A stretch of DNA of 16,185 bases. Source: Acidimicrobiia bacterium. Its GTDB lineage: Bacteria > Actinomycetota > Acidimicrobiia > Acidimicrobiales > Ilumatobacteraceae. The position numbers were made by a program, and so were the translations under genes. Positions 1 to 7,549 of the stretch are shown piece by piece. Position 1 is the stretch's first letter. Each line of letters opens with the position of its first letter. The stretch covers positions 1 through 16,185 of the forward strand of contig RHCK01000010.1 of assembly GCA_010030605.1 (NCBI GenBank). Direction: 5' to 3'. Below the pieces are notes generated by a model. That model saw only the letters and a program-made list of their open reading frames with translations. It ran no database searches and was not told the DNA's origin.

Positions 1-1158
1 ATCGTTGACATCGGCCCAGGCGCGGGCGAGCACGGCGGGGCAGTGGTGTACAGCGGTCCAGTTAAGGGAATTGAGAAATCTGCCGATTCGATGACTGGTG
101 CATATCTCTCCGGCAAGAAGTCCATCGCGGTGCCGGCGAAACGACGGCAAATCGGTTCTGACGCCCTGGTCGTGAAAGGTGCGCGCGAGCACAACCTGAA
201 ACAGATCGACGTACGCATTCCGCTCGGCTGCTTTGTCGCAGTCACCGGTGTGTCTGGCAGCGGCAAGAGCACCCTCGTGCGCGACATTCTGTTGCCGGTT
301 CTGATGCAACAGATTTACAAGTCGAAAGACCCCGCCGGTCGCCACAAGCGCATCAACGGAATCCAATTTCTCGACAAGGTCATCGACATGGACCAGTCGC
401 CGATCGGTCGTACCCCTCGCTCGAACCCGGCGACGTACACCGGAGTCTTCGACAACATTCGCAAGTTGTTCGCCACCACGGCCGAGGCCAAGGTGCGTGG
501 TTACATGCCCGGTCGATTTTCGTTCAACGTGCAAGGCGGACGTTGCGAGGCGTGCTCGGGTGACGGAACCATCAAGATCGAGATGCACTTCCTCCCCGAT
601 GTTTACGTTCCCTGCGAAGTGTGCAAAGGCGCTCGGTACAACCGTGACACTCTCGAGATTCAATTCAAGGGAAAGAACATCTCGGAGGTTCTCGACATGC
701 CCATTTCGGAGGCTGTCGAGTTCTTCTCGAACCAGCCGGCGATCGCGCGACACATGCAGACTCTCGTCGATGTGGGTCTCGGATACGTTCGACTCGGTCA
801 GTCCGCTCCGACTCTGTCGGGAGGGGAGGCGCAGCGGGTGAAGTTGGCGACCGAGCTCGCCAAGCGCAGTACGGGACACACGATCTATCTGCTCGATGAG
901 CCGACGACCGGCCTGCATTTCGAAGACGTGCGGCGACTCCTGACGGTGTTGTCGCGGTTGGTCGACCAGGGCAACACCGTGTTGGTCATCGAGCACAACC
1001 TCGATGTGATCAAGACCGCGGACTGGTTGATCGATCTCGGTCCCGAGGGTGGTAGCGGTGGCGGCATGATCATCGCCGAGGGAGCCCCCGAAGTGGTGGC
1101 GAAGGTGAAGGGCAGTCACACCGGTCGGTTCCTGGCTCCTCTCTTGGCCGACCGCTGA
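1..1158 (+). CDS. uvrA: Excinuclease ABC subunit A (UvrA), 3' part
   Basis: UvrA is the damage-recognition ATPase of nucleotide excision repair; it acts as a dimer, loads UvrB onto damaged DNA and then leaves. The reading frame is open from base 1, so the gene starts outside the window. About 385 codons are visible of a protein usually near 950 residues, which is the C-terminal half. Counting from base 1, the second ATP-binding domain shows a Walker A loop GVSGSGKS at about residues 83-90, the zinc-binding pairs CEAC (182-185) and CEVC (205-208), the ABC signature LSGGEAQR near 273, and Walker B LLDEPTTGLH near 297. The first codons read DIGPGAGEHGG, a typical UvrA segment from the end of the first ATPase half. 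The stop is TGA at 1156-1158, 10 bp before uvrC, so the two repair genes are probably co-transcribed. UvrA2-type paralogues exist, but the link to uvrC favours true UvrA. Confidence 0.97.
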   Translation: MVDIGPGAGEHGGAVVYSGPVKGIEKSADSMTGAYLSGKKSIAVPAKRRQIGSDALVVKGAREHNLKQIDVRIPLGCFVAVTGVSGSGKSTLVRDILLPVLMQQIYKSKDPAGRHKRINGIQFLDKVIDMDQSPIGRTPRSNPATYTGVFDNIRKLFATTAEAKVRGYMPGRFSFNVQGGRCEACSGDGTIKIEMHFLPDVYVPCEVCKGARYNRDTLEIQFKGKNISEVLDMPISEAVEFFSNQPAIARHMQTLVDVGLGYVRLGQSAPTLSGGEAQRVKLATELAKRSTGHTIYLLDEPTTGLHFEDVRRLLTVLSRLVDQGNTVLVIEHNLDVIKTADWLIDLGPEGGSGGGMIIAEGAPEVVAKVKGSHTGRFLAPLLADR

Positions 1159-1168
1159 GGAGATACCG

Positions 1169-3058
1169 ATGGTCTCGCGTCCCGAGCCCGGTTCGATCCC
1201 GGAATCACCCGGTTCGTATCAGTTCAAGGACGACCTGGGCCGGGTGATCTACGTGGGCAAGGCCACGAATCTGCGTCAGCGTCTGAGCAACTATTTCCAG
1301 GACCCGGCGCATTTGCATCCGCGCACGGTTCAGATGGTGCAAACCGCCGCGTCGGTCGAGTGGGTGACCGTGCGCAACGAGGTGGAGGCCCTGATCCTCG
1401 AATACTCGTTGATCAAGCAACATCGACCGCGGTTCAACGTCCGACTACGAGACGACAAGAGTTACCCGTTTCTCGCGATCACATTGGATGAGGAGTGGCC
1501 TCGCGCGGTTGTCGTGCGTGGGGCCAAGAAGAAGGGTGTTCGGTATTTCGGCCCCTACCCACACGCGTATGCGATACGCGAAACATTGGATTTGTTGTTA
1601 CGGATGTTTCCGGTCCGCACATGCAGTACCGGAAAGTTCAACCAGCATCAGCGTTTGGGGCGACCGTGCTTGCTGTTCCACATCGAGAAGTGCAGCGGTC
1701 CGTGCGTGGGCGAAGTCGGTTCGTCCGACTATTCGGCGATGGTCGAAGAGTTGTGCGCCTTCCTCGACGGCGACACCGATGAGATCGTTGCTCGCCTGCA
1801 GGAAGAGATGAACCAAGCGGCCGGAAGCCTGGAATACGAAAAGGCCGCACGTCTTCGCGATCGACTCACCGCCGTGTCGAAGGCGGTCGAGAAACAACAG
1901 ATCGTGGGGGAGCGTTCCGAGGACATCGATGTCGTGGGAATCGCCGACGATGAGTTGGAGGCAGCCGTCCAAGTGTTCTTCGTGCGCAAGGGACGCATCG
2001 TCGGTCGCAAAGGGTTCGTGATGGACAAGGTCGAGGACTTGTCGGTCGAGGCACTGATGGATCGGGTCGTCGAGAGTCTGTACGGCGAGGAGCCACCCCT
2101 TGGGATCCCCAAATTGGTGTTGCTCCCGCGTGAGCCCGCTTCGGGTGGTGTGCTGGAGGAGTGGCTGGGCCACCAAAGAGGAACCCGTGTCGAGGTGCGT
2201 GTTCCGGCCCGTGGCGACAAACGGGAACTTCTCGAGATGGTGAACCGCAACGCCAAGGAGGACTTCCATCGTCATCGTTTGAGACGTTCGAGTGATCACA
2301 ACAGTCGCAGTCGTGCCTTGAGTGAACTGCAGGATCTGCTCGGCCTTCCCGAGGCGCCGCTGCGAATCGAGTGCTACGACATGGCGCATCTGCAGGGAAC
2401 GGATTACGTGGGTTCGATGGTCGTTCTCGAGGACGGACTCCCGTCGAAGCGGGAGTACCGGCGTTTCCGCATCAAAGAAGTTCCGGGCAACGACGACTTC
2501 GCGGCGATGGAAGAGGTTCTCACCAGGCGTCTACGCGCGTACATCGACGAGCGGGATGGGGCACTCGACGTCGATTCGCCGTCGGAGGGCGAACGTGGTC
2601 GTCCCCGCAAGTTCTCGTATCCACCCCAGCTATTGCTGGTGGACGGCGGTAAGGGTCAACTGGCCGTGGCGGAGCGCGTCGTGAGGGAGCTGGGACTGGA
2701 ATCGGAGATACCCGTCGCGTCGTTGGCAAAACGCTTCGAGGAGGTGTTCATCCCGGGTCGCAGTGAACCGGTCGAGGTTCCACGGGGGAGTGAGGCGCTC
2801 TTCATGTTGCAAAGGATTCGCGACGAGGCCCACCGATTCGCGAACACCTTTCACCGAGAGTTGCGAGCCAAACGAATGGTGTCGAGCGCGCTCGACGGAA
2901 TCGATGGTCTCGGTGAGGCACGACGCAAGAAACTCTTGTCGACTCTTGGTGGAATCACGGCGGTCAAGAAGGCGAGTCTCGACGATCTGTTGGCGATCTC
3001 GTGGCTTCCCGAAAGTGTGGCCCGCGCGGTGCACGCGAAGTTCCACCCGCTCGGTTAG
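1169..3058 (+). CDS. uvrC: Excinuclease ABC subunit C (UvrC)
   Basis: UvrC is the nuclease of nucleotide excision repair; it makes the 3' and 5' cuts around a lesion marked by UvrB. The protein has 629 residues, normal for the family. The GIY-YIG nuclease domain opens it (PGSYQF near 14-19, VIYVGKATNLRQRL near 26-39, and NEVEALILE carrying the likely catalytic glutamate). A UVR motif that contacts UvrB lies near 205-230 (LEYEKAARLRDRL). The RNase H-like second nuclease domain shows YDMAHLQG near 403, LLLVDGGKGQ near 489 and RDEAHRFA near 550, which carry the expected Asp and His residues. Tandem helix-hairpin-helix motifs close the protein (about 574-625). The ATG at 1169 is supported by a ribosome binding site GAGGAGA at 1157-1163 with 5 nt spacing; it overlaps the uvrA stop, suggesting coupled translation. 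The stop codon overlaps that of the convergent gene. Confidence 0.97.
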   Translation: MVSRPEPGSIPESPGSYQFKDDLGRVIYVGKATNLRQRLSNYFQDPAHLHPRTVQMVQTAASVEWVTVRNEVEALILEYSLIKQHRPRFNVRLRDDKSYPFLAITLDEEWPRAVVVRGAKKKGVRYFGPYPHAYAIRETLDLLLRMFPVRTCSTGKFNQHQRLGRPCLLFHIEKCSGPCVGEVGSSDYSAMVEELCAFLDGDTDEIVARLQEEMNQAAGSLEYEKAARLRDRLTAVSKAVEKQQIVGERSEDIDVVGIADDELEAAVQVFFVRKGRIVGRKGFVMDKVEDLSVEALMDRVVESLYGEEPPLGIPKLVLLPREPASGGVLEEWLGHQRGTRVEVRVPARGDKRELLEMVNRNAKEDFHRHRLRRSSDHNSRSRALSELQDLLGLPEAPLRIECYDMAHLQGTDYVGSMVVLEDGLPSKREYRRFRIKEVPGNDDFAAMEEVLTRRLRAYIDERDGALDVDSPSEGERGRPRKFSYPPQLLLVDGGKGQLAVAERVVRELGLESEIPVASLAKRFEEVFIPGRSEPVEVPRGSEALFMLQRIRDEAHRFANTFHRELRAKRMVSSALDGIDGLGEARRKKLLSTLGGITAVKKASLDDLLAISWLPESVARAVHAKFHPLG

Positions 3059-3975
3059 CGAAAGTTCGGAAGCACTTCCTCGGCGAACCGTTGGTACATC
3101 TCTCGTCGTGCCTCGGGTGTGGGCCCCAACGTGAAATCCGGGATGATGACTTCGTCGTAACCCGCTTCCAGGTATCCGCTGATCCGTTCGGCGATGTGTT
3201 GCAGGCTTCCAATGACGGCGCGATCCTCGGGCGCCGAGGCGGCCAAGCGGGAAGCCTTGGCGGGGTCATCGACGATGAAGAACATCCCCTGAACGGAGCA
3301 ACGAATGGTGGCCGGATCACGGCCGATCTTTTCGCAGGCTCGCCGAAGCACCGTAATGCGTTCCCGGGCGGTTTCCGGAGTTCCCCACGTGTTCCATTCG
3401 TGCGCGTGCCGTGCCGTGATCGCCGTCATTCGAGGGCCACCGGTGCCCACGAGAATTGGCAACGGTTGCTGGAGGGGCTTGGGATCGCACGGAGCGTCGC
3501 TGATCTCGAAATGGCGTCCCGCGAAGTTCGTTCGTTCGATTGTGAGAAGGTCGCGGATGATCGCAATTGCCTCCTCGAATCGGTCGACGCGAGGGCCCGG
3601 TTCGAGCATGTCGACTCCGTAGGCCCGATGTTCGTTCACTTGCCACCCGGCTCCAATGCCCAGGATCAAACGTCCGTTGGACACGCGGTCGATCGTGGCG
3701 GCCGTGTTGGCGAGTACCGCCGGATGCCGAAACGTGGTCGGCGACACCAACGACCCGATTCGTAGGTTGTCGGTGATCGCTGCGATGGCCGCGATGACGC
3801 TCCAACATTCGTGAACGTCTCCGGACTTGGGTTGGCCGTCTTCGGTGTTGGGCATGAAGTGATCGGCGTACCAAATTCCTCTCCACGGTCCTTGGTCGGC
3901 CCATCGCGCCAAGTCCCGAACTTCACCCCACTCGCGTTGAGGTGTCGGCCAGACGGAGAAGTTCAGGGTGGTCAC
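3055..3975 (-). CDS. Luciferase-like (LLM class, probably F420-dependent) oxidoreductase
   Basis: This belongs to the bacterial luciferase-like flavin/F420 oxidoreductase superfamily, a TIM-barrel fold. Substrate is unknown. With the GTG start at 3975 it has 306 residues, a normal length. Visible family features are WYADHF in the N-terminal part, the segment LVSPTTFRHPAVLA, then RLILGIGAGW, a PILVGTGGPR strand and the C-terminal segment YDEVIIPDF. Many actinobacterial members use coenzyme F420, and that is inferred here rather than shown. The frame stays open upstream to 4437, but that extension runs antisense to the methyltransferase gene. The GTG at 3975 is preferred because a -10-like TACCCT ends 6 bp upstream, giving a probable leaderless mRNA, and because homologues begin at about this point (TTLNFSVWPTP). 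It is divergent from the methyltransferase gene and tail-to-tail with uvrC. Confidence 0.85.
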   Translation of the reverse strand: MTTLNFSVWPTPQREWGEVRDLARWADQGPWRGIWYADHFMPNTEDGQPKSGDVHECWSVIAAIAAITDNLRIGSLVSPTTFRHPAVLANTAATIDRVSNGRLILGIGAGWQVNEHRAYGVDMLEPGPRVDRFEEAIAIIRDLLTIERTNFAGRHFEISDAPCDPKPLQQPLPILVGTGGPRMTAITARHAHEWNTWGTPETARERITVLRRACEKIGRDPATIRCSVQGMFFIVDDPAKASRLAASAPEDRAVIGSLQHIAERISGYLEAGYDEVIIPDFTLGPTPEARREMYQRFAEEVLPNFR

Positions 3976-3981
3976 GATGAG

Positions 3982-3987
3982 AGGGTA
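3982..3987 (-). promoter_or_regulatory. -10 box of the minus-strand luciferase-like gene
   Basis: On the minus strand the hexamer TACCCT ends 6 bp before the GTG at 3975. It fits the TAnnnT pattern of actinobacterial -10 boxes. Transcription would begin at or next to the start codon, giving a leaderless mRNA. No clear -35 box is seen. Confidence 0.5.
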
Positions 3988-3996
3988 GTGAAGTCG

Positions 3997-4002
3997 TAGC
4001 CT
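3997..4002 (+). promoter_or_regulatory. -10 box of the methyltransferase gene
   Basis: TAGCCT ends 6 bp before the GTG start at 4009. There is no Shine-Dalgarno sequence in the short leader region, so a leaderless transcript is likely. The box lies only 9 bp from the oppositely oriented box at 3982-3987. Confidence 0.5.
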
Positions 4003-4008
4003 CGACTC

Positions 4009-4743
4009 GTGGCTGAGGAAACCGAGGATCTCTGGGAAGCGAATGCTCGTTGGTGGATCGATGGGTTCACCGAAGGTGCCGACGCCGAGTACGAAGAGCA
4101 AATCCTGCCCTTGGCCGCCGAAGAGATCGCCGGTGGTCGTCGTGTGCTCGACATCGGATGCGGAGATGGTCAGGTGGCTCGCCTGGCCAAGAAAGTTGGA
4201 GCCGAACTGGTGGTGGGCATCGATCCCACCTGGAACCAGGTTTCCGTCGCCGCGGAGCGTGGCGGTGGAATCCATGTTGCTCGAGCTGGAGCCGACTCGC
4301 TTCCGTTCGCCGACGGCGAGTTCGACGTTGTGGTGGCGTGCCTGGTCTTCGAGCACATTCGCGAGGTGGACGCGGCAATCGCGGAGGTTTCGCGAGTGCT
4401 CGCTCCGGGGGGACGTTTTTGTTTTTTCTTGAATCACCCTCTATTGCAAACGCCCGGTAGCGGTTGGATCGATGACCAAATTCTCGATCCACCGGAACAG
4501 TATTGGCGTATCGGGCCGTACCTCGTCGAAGAGGAGTCCGTCGAGGAAGTGGAGAAGGACGTTTTTATTCCGTTCATTCATCGCCCGATCAGTCGTTACC
4601 TCAACGCGTTGATCGCGAATGGTCTCCTGCTTCATCGCATCTGCGAACCGGCGCCGCCCGCTGGTTTCTTGGCGCGAGCAGCCGAATACGAGGCCGCCTC
4701 CACCATCCCGCGTTTGTTGTACTTGCGCACCGTCAAGAGCTGA
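4009..4743 (+). CDS. Class I SAM-dependent methyltransferase
   Basis: A 244-residue class I methyltransferase of the Methyltransf_11/UbiE-like type. It would transfer a methyl group from S-adenosylmethionine to an unknown acceptor. Motif I, which binds SAM, is VLDIGCGDGQ at about residues 46-55; the acidic residue that ends strand 2 is in VVGIDP; DSLPFADGEFDVVVA is the motif IV region; and RVLAPGGRF is the usual post-motif. The start is GTG at 4009; the next in-frame GTG upstream (3988) is followed by a stop codon. The gene is followed after 4 bp by a second luciferase-like gene, so the two are probably one transcript. It lies between two members of the luciferase-like family, which hints at a shared pathway, but the acceptor cannot be read from sequence. 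Confidence 0.85.
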   Translation: MAEETEDLWEANARWWIDGFTEGADAEYEEQILPLAAEEIAGGRRVLDIGCGDGQVARLAKKVGAELVVGIDPTWNQVSVAAERGGGIHVARAGADSLPFADGEFDVVVACLVFEHIREVDAAIAEVSRVLAPGGRFCFFLNHPLLQTPGSGWIDDQILDPPEQYWRIGPYLVEEESVEEVEKDVFIPFIHRPISRYLNALIANGLLLHRICEPAPPAGFLARAAEYEAASTIPRLLYLRTVKS

Positions 4744-4747
4744 CACC

Positions 4748-5500
4748 GTGCGAATCGGCGTTCAGTTCCAGACGCACGGGGTCGATCCGGTTCGTTTCGC
4801 GGAAGTTGCTCACGAGGCTGCGTCACTCGGTGTGGACGGGGTGTTTCTCTGGGATCACATGGTTCCCTTCGTTGGGTCGCACGATGACTCGGCGTGGGAG
4901 ACCTGGTCGCTCATGGGTTCGTTGACCGCGGTCGCTGCCTCATCGAGCGTCACGTTGGGGGTCTTGGTGTCGCCCTTGACGTTCCGGCATCCCCAGATTC
5001 TCGCCAGGGCGGCTGCCACCATTTCTCGACTCGCCGGTCGTCGTTTCATCCTCGGCGTCGGAGCCGGAGGATTCGTGCATGACGATCGGCTGTTTGGCGA
5101 TGAGCGCGGCACGGTCGAGCGGATGAACGAGTTCGGTTCCCGCCTCGCCGATTTACGGGACGCGGTGGACGAGCAGAATCGACGGCACTCGACAGATGTC
5201 GTGATCTGGGTGGGCGGTGACGGACCTCGTCGGACCGTTCCATTGGCGGCGCGTTACGCGGACGGATGGAGTGGATTCGGTCCCCCGGAACGTTGGTCGA
5301 CGCGCAAGGAGATCCTCGACGCCATCGGAACACGATCCGAGTTCGAAACGAGTGTCCTTCTCACACCCATGGACGAGCCGTTCGAGTCCACGGCGTGGCG
5401 ATCGATCGGCGTGGATTGGCTGATCCGTAGTCTGCGCCCCGACGGTGGTGGGAGTTTCGATCTCGAGCCCATACGCCGTCTTCTCGATGTCGCTCGCTAG
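4748..5500 (+). CDS. Short luciferase-like (LLM class) oxidoreductase
   Basis: A second member of the luciferase-like flavin/F420 oxidoreductase superfamily. It starts RIGVQFQ and carries GVFLWDH, LVSPLTFRHPQILA, RFILGVGAGG and the strand VVIWVGGDGPRR, all aligning with the minus-strand paralogue at 3055-3975. With the GTG at 4748 it has only 250 residues, about 55 fewer than the paralogue. The loss seems to lie in the region after GAGG and in the C-terminal half. The GTG is chosen because it lies 4 bp after the methyltransferase stop and matches the usual family start; the frame is open further upstream to 4619, but that part overlaps the methyltransferase gene. No good Shine-Dalgarno is seen, so translation is probably coupled to the gene before. 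Cofactor and substrate are unknown, and the shortened form could have altered cofactor binding. Confidence 0.8.
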   Translation: MRIGVQFQTHGVDPVRFAEVAHEAASLGVDGVFLWDHMVPFVGSHDDSAWETWSLMGSLTAVAASSSVTLGVLVSPLTFRHPQILARAAATISRLAGRRFILGVGAGGFVHDDRLFGDERGTVERMNEFGSRLADLRDAVDEQNRRHSTDVVIWVGGDGPRRTVPLAARYADGWSGFGPPERWSTRKEILDAIGTRSEFETSVLLTPMDEPFESTAWRSIGVDWLIRSLRPDGGGSFDLEPIRRLLDVAR

Positions 5501-5503
5501 TTT
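5498..5503 (+). promoter_or_regulatory. -10 box of rapZ
   Basis: TAGTTT overlaps the TAG stop of the gene before and ends 6 bp ahead of the rapZ ATG. The same hexamer is found upstream of gap at 6423-6428. A leaderless rapZ transcript is likely; no convincing -35 box is seen. Confidence 0.5.
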
Positions 5504-5509
5504 CGAGGC

Positions 5510-6355
5510 ATGGCCGACATTCTCGTGATCACCGGACTGTCCGGGGCCGGACGGTCGGCCACCGCTGCCGTGCTCGAGGATCTCGACTGGTACGTGGTCG
5601 ACAATTTGCCCACGTCGCTGGTGGACACCATCGTCGAGTTGGCGAGCGCTCCGGGATCCGGTATCGACAAGTTGGCGTTGGTGGCCGGTCGCCAGCATCT
5701 CGAGTTGATGCCCAAGGTTGCCCGGATGCGATCGGAGGGTCATCGGGTGCGCATCGTCTACCTTGACGCGTCGACTCGTGAGTTGGTGAAGCGTTACGAG
5801 GCGTCGCGCCGTCGGCACCCGCTCGCCGCCGAGGCCGATGGTCTTGTCGAGTCGATCGAATTGGAGCGCACGCTCCTCGAGCCGATGAAGGGTGATTGCG
5901 ATCTCGTGATCGACACCACGGAGTTGAACACGAATCAGCTCAAAACGAAACTGCTCGGGCTGTTCGAAGATCCGGTGCGCGAACGTTTGCAGATCACCGT
6001 CGAATCGTTCGGCTTCAAGCACGGTCTCCCTCTCGATGCCGACATGGTGTTGGACGTGCGATTCCTGCCGAATCCCCATTGGGACGAGTCGCTGCGACCC
6101 ATGTCCGGTCTCGATCGTCCGGTGCGGGACTTCGTGTTGGGTGAACCCGACGCCGAGAATTTCGTCGTGAAATTGGTCGAACTTCTCGCGATGATCGTTC
6201 CGCTGTACGCGAACGAAGGGAAGAGTTACCTCACCATCGCGGTCGGATGCACCGGAGGTCGACACCGATCGGTGGCCATCGCCACCGAAATCGCCGAGCG
6301 AATGCGCGCCTCGGGTCAGCCGGTCCGGGTGGGGCATCGGGACATCGGTCGCTGA
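5510..6355 (+). CDS. rapZ: RapZ/YvcJ family nucleotide-binding protein
   Basis: A P-loop protein of the RapZ/YvcJ family, 281 residues, the usual length. In Escherichia coli RapZ binds a small RNA and guides RNase E to it, linking to glucosamine-6-phosphate synthesis. In Gram-positive bacteria YvcJ hydrolyses nucleotides but its target is less clear, so the role here is inferred. The Walker A loop GLSGAGRS is at residues 9-16, with Arg in place of the more common Lys, as is often seen in actinobacterial members. WYVVDNLPTSL near 24-34 is a family hallmark. The C-terminal domain carries VGCTGGRHRSVAIA near 243-256, part of the RNA-binding domain in RapZ. The ATG at 5510 is 9 bp after the previous stop. 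In actinobacteria rapZ is normally followed by yvcK and whiA; here gap follows directly. Confidence 0.95.
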   Translation: MADILVITGLSGAGRSATAAVLEDLDWYVVDNLPTSLVDTIVELASAPGSGIDKLALVAGRQHLELMPKVARMRSEGHRVRIVYLDASTRELVKRYEASRRRHPLAAEADGLVESIELERTLLEPMKGDCDLVIDTTELNTNQLKTKLLGLFEDPVRERLQITVESFGFKHGLPLDADMVLDVRFLPNPHWDESLRPMSGLDRPVRDFVLGEPDAENFVVKLVELLAMIVPLYANEGKSYLTIAVGCTGGRHRSVAIATEIAERMRASGQPVRVGHRDIGR

Positions 6356-6377
6356 CGTTCGAATTCCAGACATTGCT

Positions 6378-6387
6378 CGGAATTCCG
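6378..6387. repeat. 10-bp perfect palindrome upstream of gap
   Basis: The sequence CGGAATTCCG is a perfect palindrome in the 121-bp region between rapZ and gap, 35 bp upstream of the probable gap -10 box. A second AATTCC lies at 6362-6367, 19 bp away. It could be an operator for a glycolysis regulator, but a 10-bp palindrome may also be chance. The rest of this gap holds the -10 box and ribosome binding site for gap and no small gene that I can support. Confidence 0.25.
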
Positions 6388-6422
6388 GCCAGCGAAGGAC
6401 GGTTCACTCCGTTCGACCCGAC

Positions 6423-6428
6423 TAGTTT
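6423..6428 (+). promoter_or_regulatory. -10 box for the gap-pgk-tpiA transcript
   Basis: TAGTTT is the same hexamer found upstream of rapZ. A transcript would begin near 6435, giving a leader of about 42 nt that holds the ribosome binding site GAGAAAGGA (6461-6469). The GTG at 6435 lies 6 bp after the box and is in frame with gap, so it is also a possible leaderless start. Confidence 0.5.
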
Positions 6429-6476
6429 TGACCCGTGTTCGCCGTCCTCCGAGGCGACCCGAGAAAGGATGACCCC

Positions 6477-7532
6477 ATGACCGCTCGTACCTCCAAGCCC
6501 GCCTCGTCGCGCACCGTCCGCGTGGGCATCAACGGTTTTGGCCGTATCGGTCGCAATTTCTTCCGAGCCGTGCGCGAACGCGGCGCCGCGATCGAGATCG
6601 TCGCGGTGAACGACCTTGGTTCTCTCGACACGATGGCCCATTTGTTGAAGTACGACTCGGTCATGGGCAAGTTGCCCGGAACCGTGAAGGCCGTCAAGAA
6701 CGGAATCTCGGTCGATGGTGAGGTGCTTCGTGTCTTGAGCGAACGCGACCCGAAAGCACTGCCGTGGGGCGATCTCGGCGTGGACGTGGTGATCGAGAGC
6801 ACCGGAATCTTCACCAAGCGGGACACGGCGGCGTACCACTTGGAGGGTGGAGCGCCCTTGGTGATCGTCTCGGCACCGTGCGACAACGCCGATGCGACGT
6901 TCGTCTACGGAGTGAACCACAAGGACTTCGATTTCAAAAAGCACAAGGTGATTTCCAATGCCAGTTGCACCACGAACTGTTTCGTTCCGTTGGTGAAAGT
7001 TCTCGACGATGCGTTCGGTGTCGAGCAAGGTCTGATGCAGACCGTCCATGCGTACACCGGTGATCAGATGCTCGTCGATGGACCGCACAAAGATCTCCGT
7101 CGCGCTCGCGGAGCGGCGATCAACATCGTTCCCACCAGTACGGGTGCGGCGCGGGCGACGAGCCTCGTTCTGGCGAGCATGAAGGGAAAGTTGGATGGAA
7201 CATCGTTGCGCGTACCCATTCCGACCGGTTCGATCGTCGACTTCACCGCGAATCTGAAGAAGGCCGCCTCGGTCGACGAAATCAATGCCGCGTTCAAGAA
7301 AGCAGCGAGTGGTGCGCTCAAGGGAATCCTCGCCTACACGGAGGACCCGATCGTGTCGAGCGACATCGTTGGTGATCCTCACAGCAGCATTTTCGACGCC
7401 GGACTTACCGCCAGCATGGGCAAGATGGTGAAGGTTCTCGCGTGGTACGACAACGAGTGGGGTTACAGCAATCGTTTGGTCGACACCACGTTGTTCGCAG
7501 GCTCCAAAGTGCCGGCCGGCAAGCGTCGCTGA
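6477..7532 (+). CDS. gap: Glyceraldehyde-3-phosphate dehydrogenase, type I
   Basis: This cytoplasmic enzyme oxidises glyceraldehyde 3-phosphate to 1,3-bisphosphoglycerate with NAD and phosphate. From the ATG at 6477 the protein has 351 residues, slightly long because of an N-terminal tail of about 12 residues rich in Ser, Thr, Arg and Lys before VRVGINGFGRIGR, the NAD-binding loop. The active-site segment is SNASCTTNC, with the nucleophile at Cys164; the catalytic His is in QTVHAYTGDQ. WYDNEWGYS near the end is the C-terminal family mark. Asp in VAVNDLGS suggests NAD rather than NADP use. A ribosome binding site GAGAAAGGA sits 7 nt before the ATG and decides this start, though an in-frame GTG at 6435 would add 14 residues. 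It is the first gene of the glycolytic set gap-pgk-tpiA. Confidence 0.96.
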   Translation: MTARTSKPASSRTVRVGINGFGRIGRNFFRAVRERGAAIEIVAVNDLGSLDTMAHLLKYDSVMGKLPGTVKAVKNGISVDGEVLRVLSERDPKALPWGDLGVDVVIESTGIFTKRDTAAYHLEGGAPLVIVSAPCDNADATFVYGVNHKDFDFKKHKVISNASCTTNCFVPLVKVLDDAFGVEQGLMQTVHAYTGDQMLVDGPHKDLRRARGAAINIVPTSTGAARATSLVLASMKGKLDGTSLRVPIPTGSIVDFTANLKKAASVDEINAAFKKAASGALKGILAYTEDPIVSSDIVGDPHSSIFDAGLTASMGKMVKVLAWYDNEWGYSNRLVDTTLFAGSKVPAGKRR

Positions 7533-7549
7533 TCGACGGTCGCCCGTTC

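Noticed and set aside
3976..4437. N-terminal extension of the minus-strand luciferase-like gene by 154 codons
   Set aside because: It is antisense to the methyltransferase motif I region, and the family fold starts at TTLNF. A -10-like box sits just before the GTG at 3975.
5153..6373. A 406-codon minus-strand frame opposite rapZ, and similar long frames opposite gap, pgk and tpiA (6231-7382, 7463-8716, 8508-9428)
   Set aside because: They are antisense to well-supported genes, rich in His, Arg and Gln as expected for shadow frames, and lack recognisable domains or start signals.
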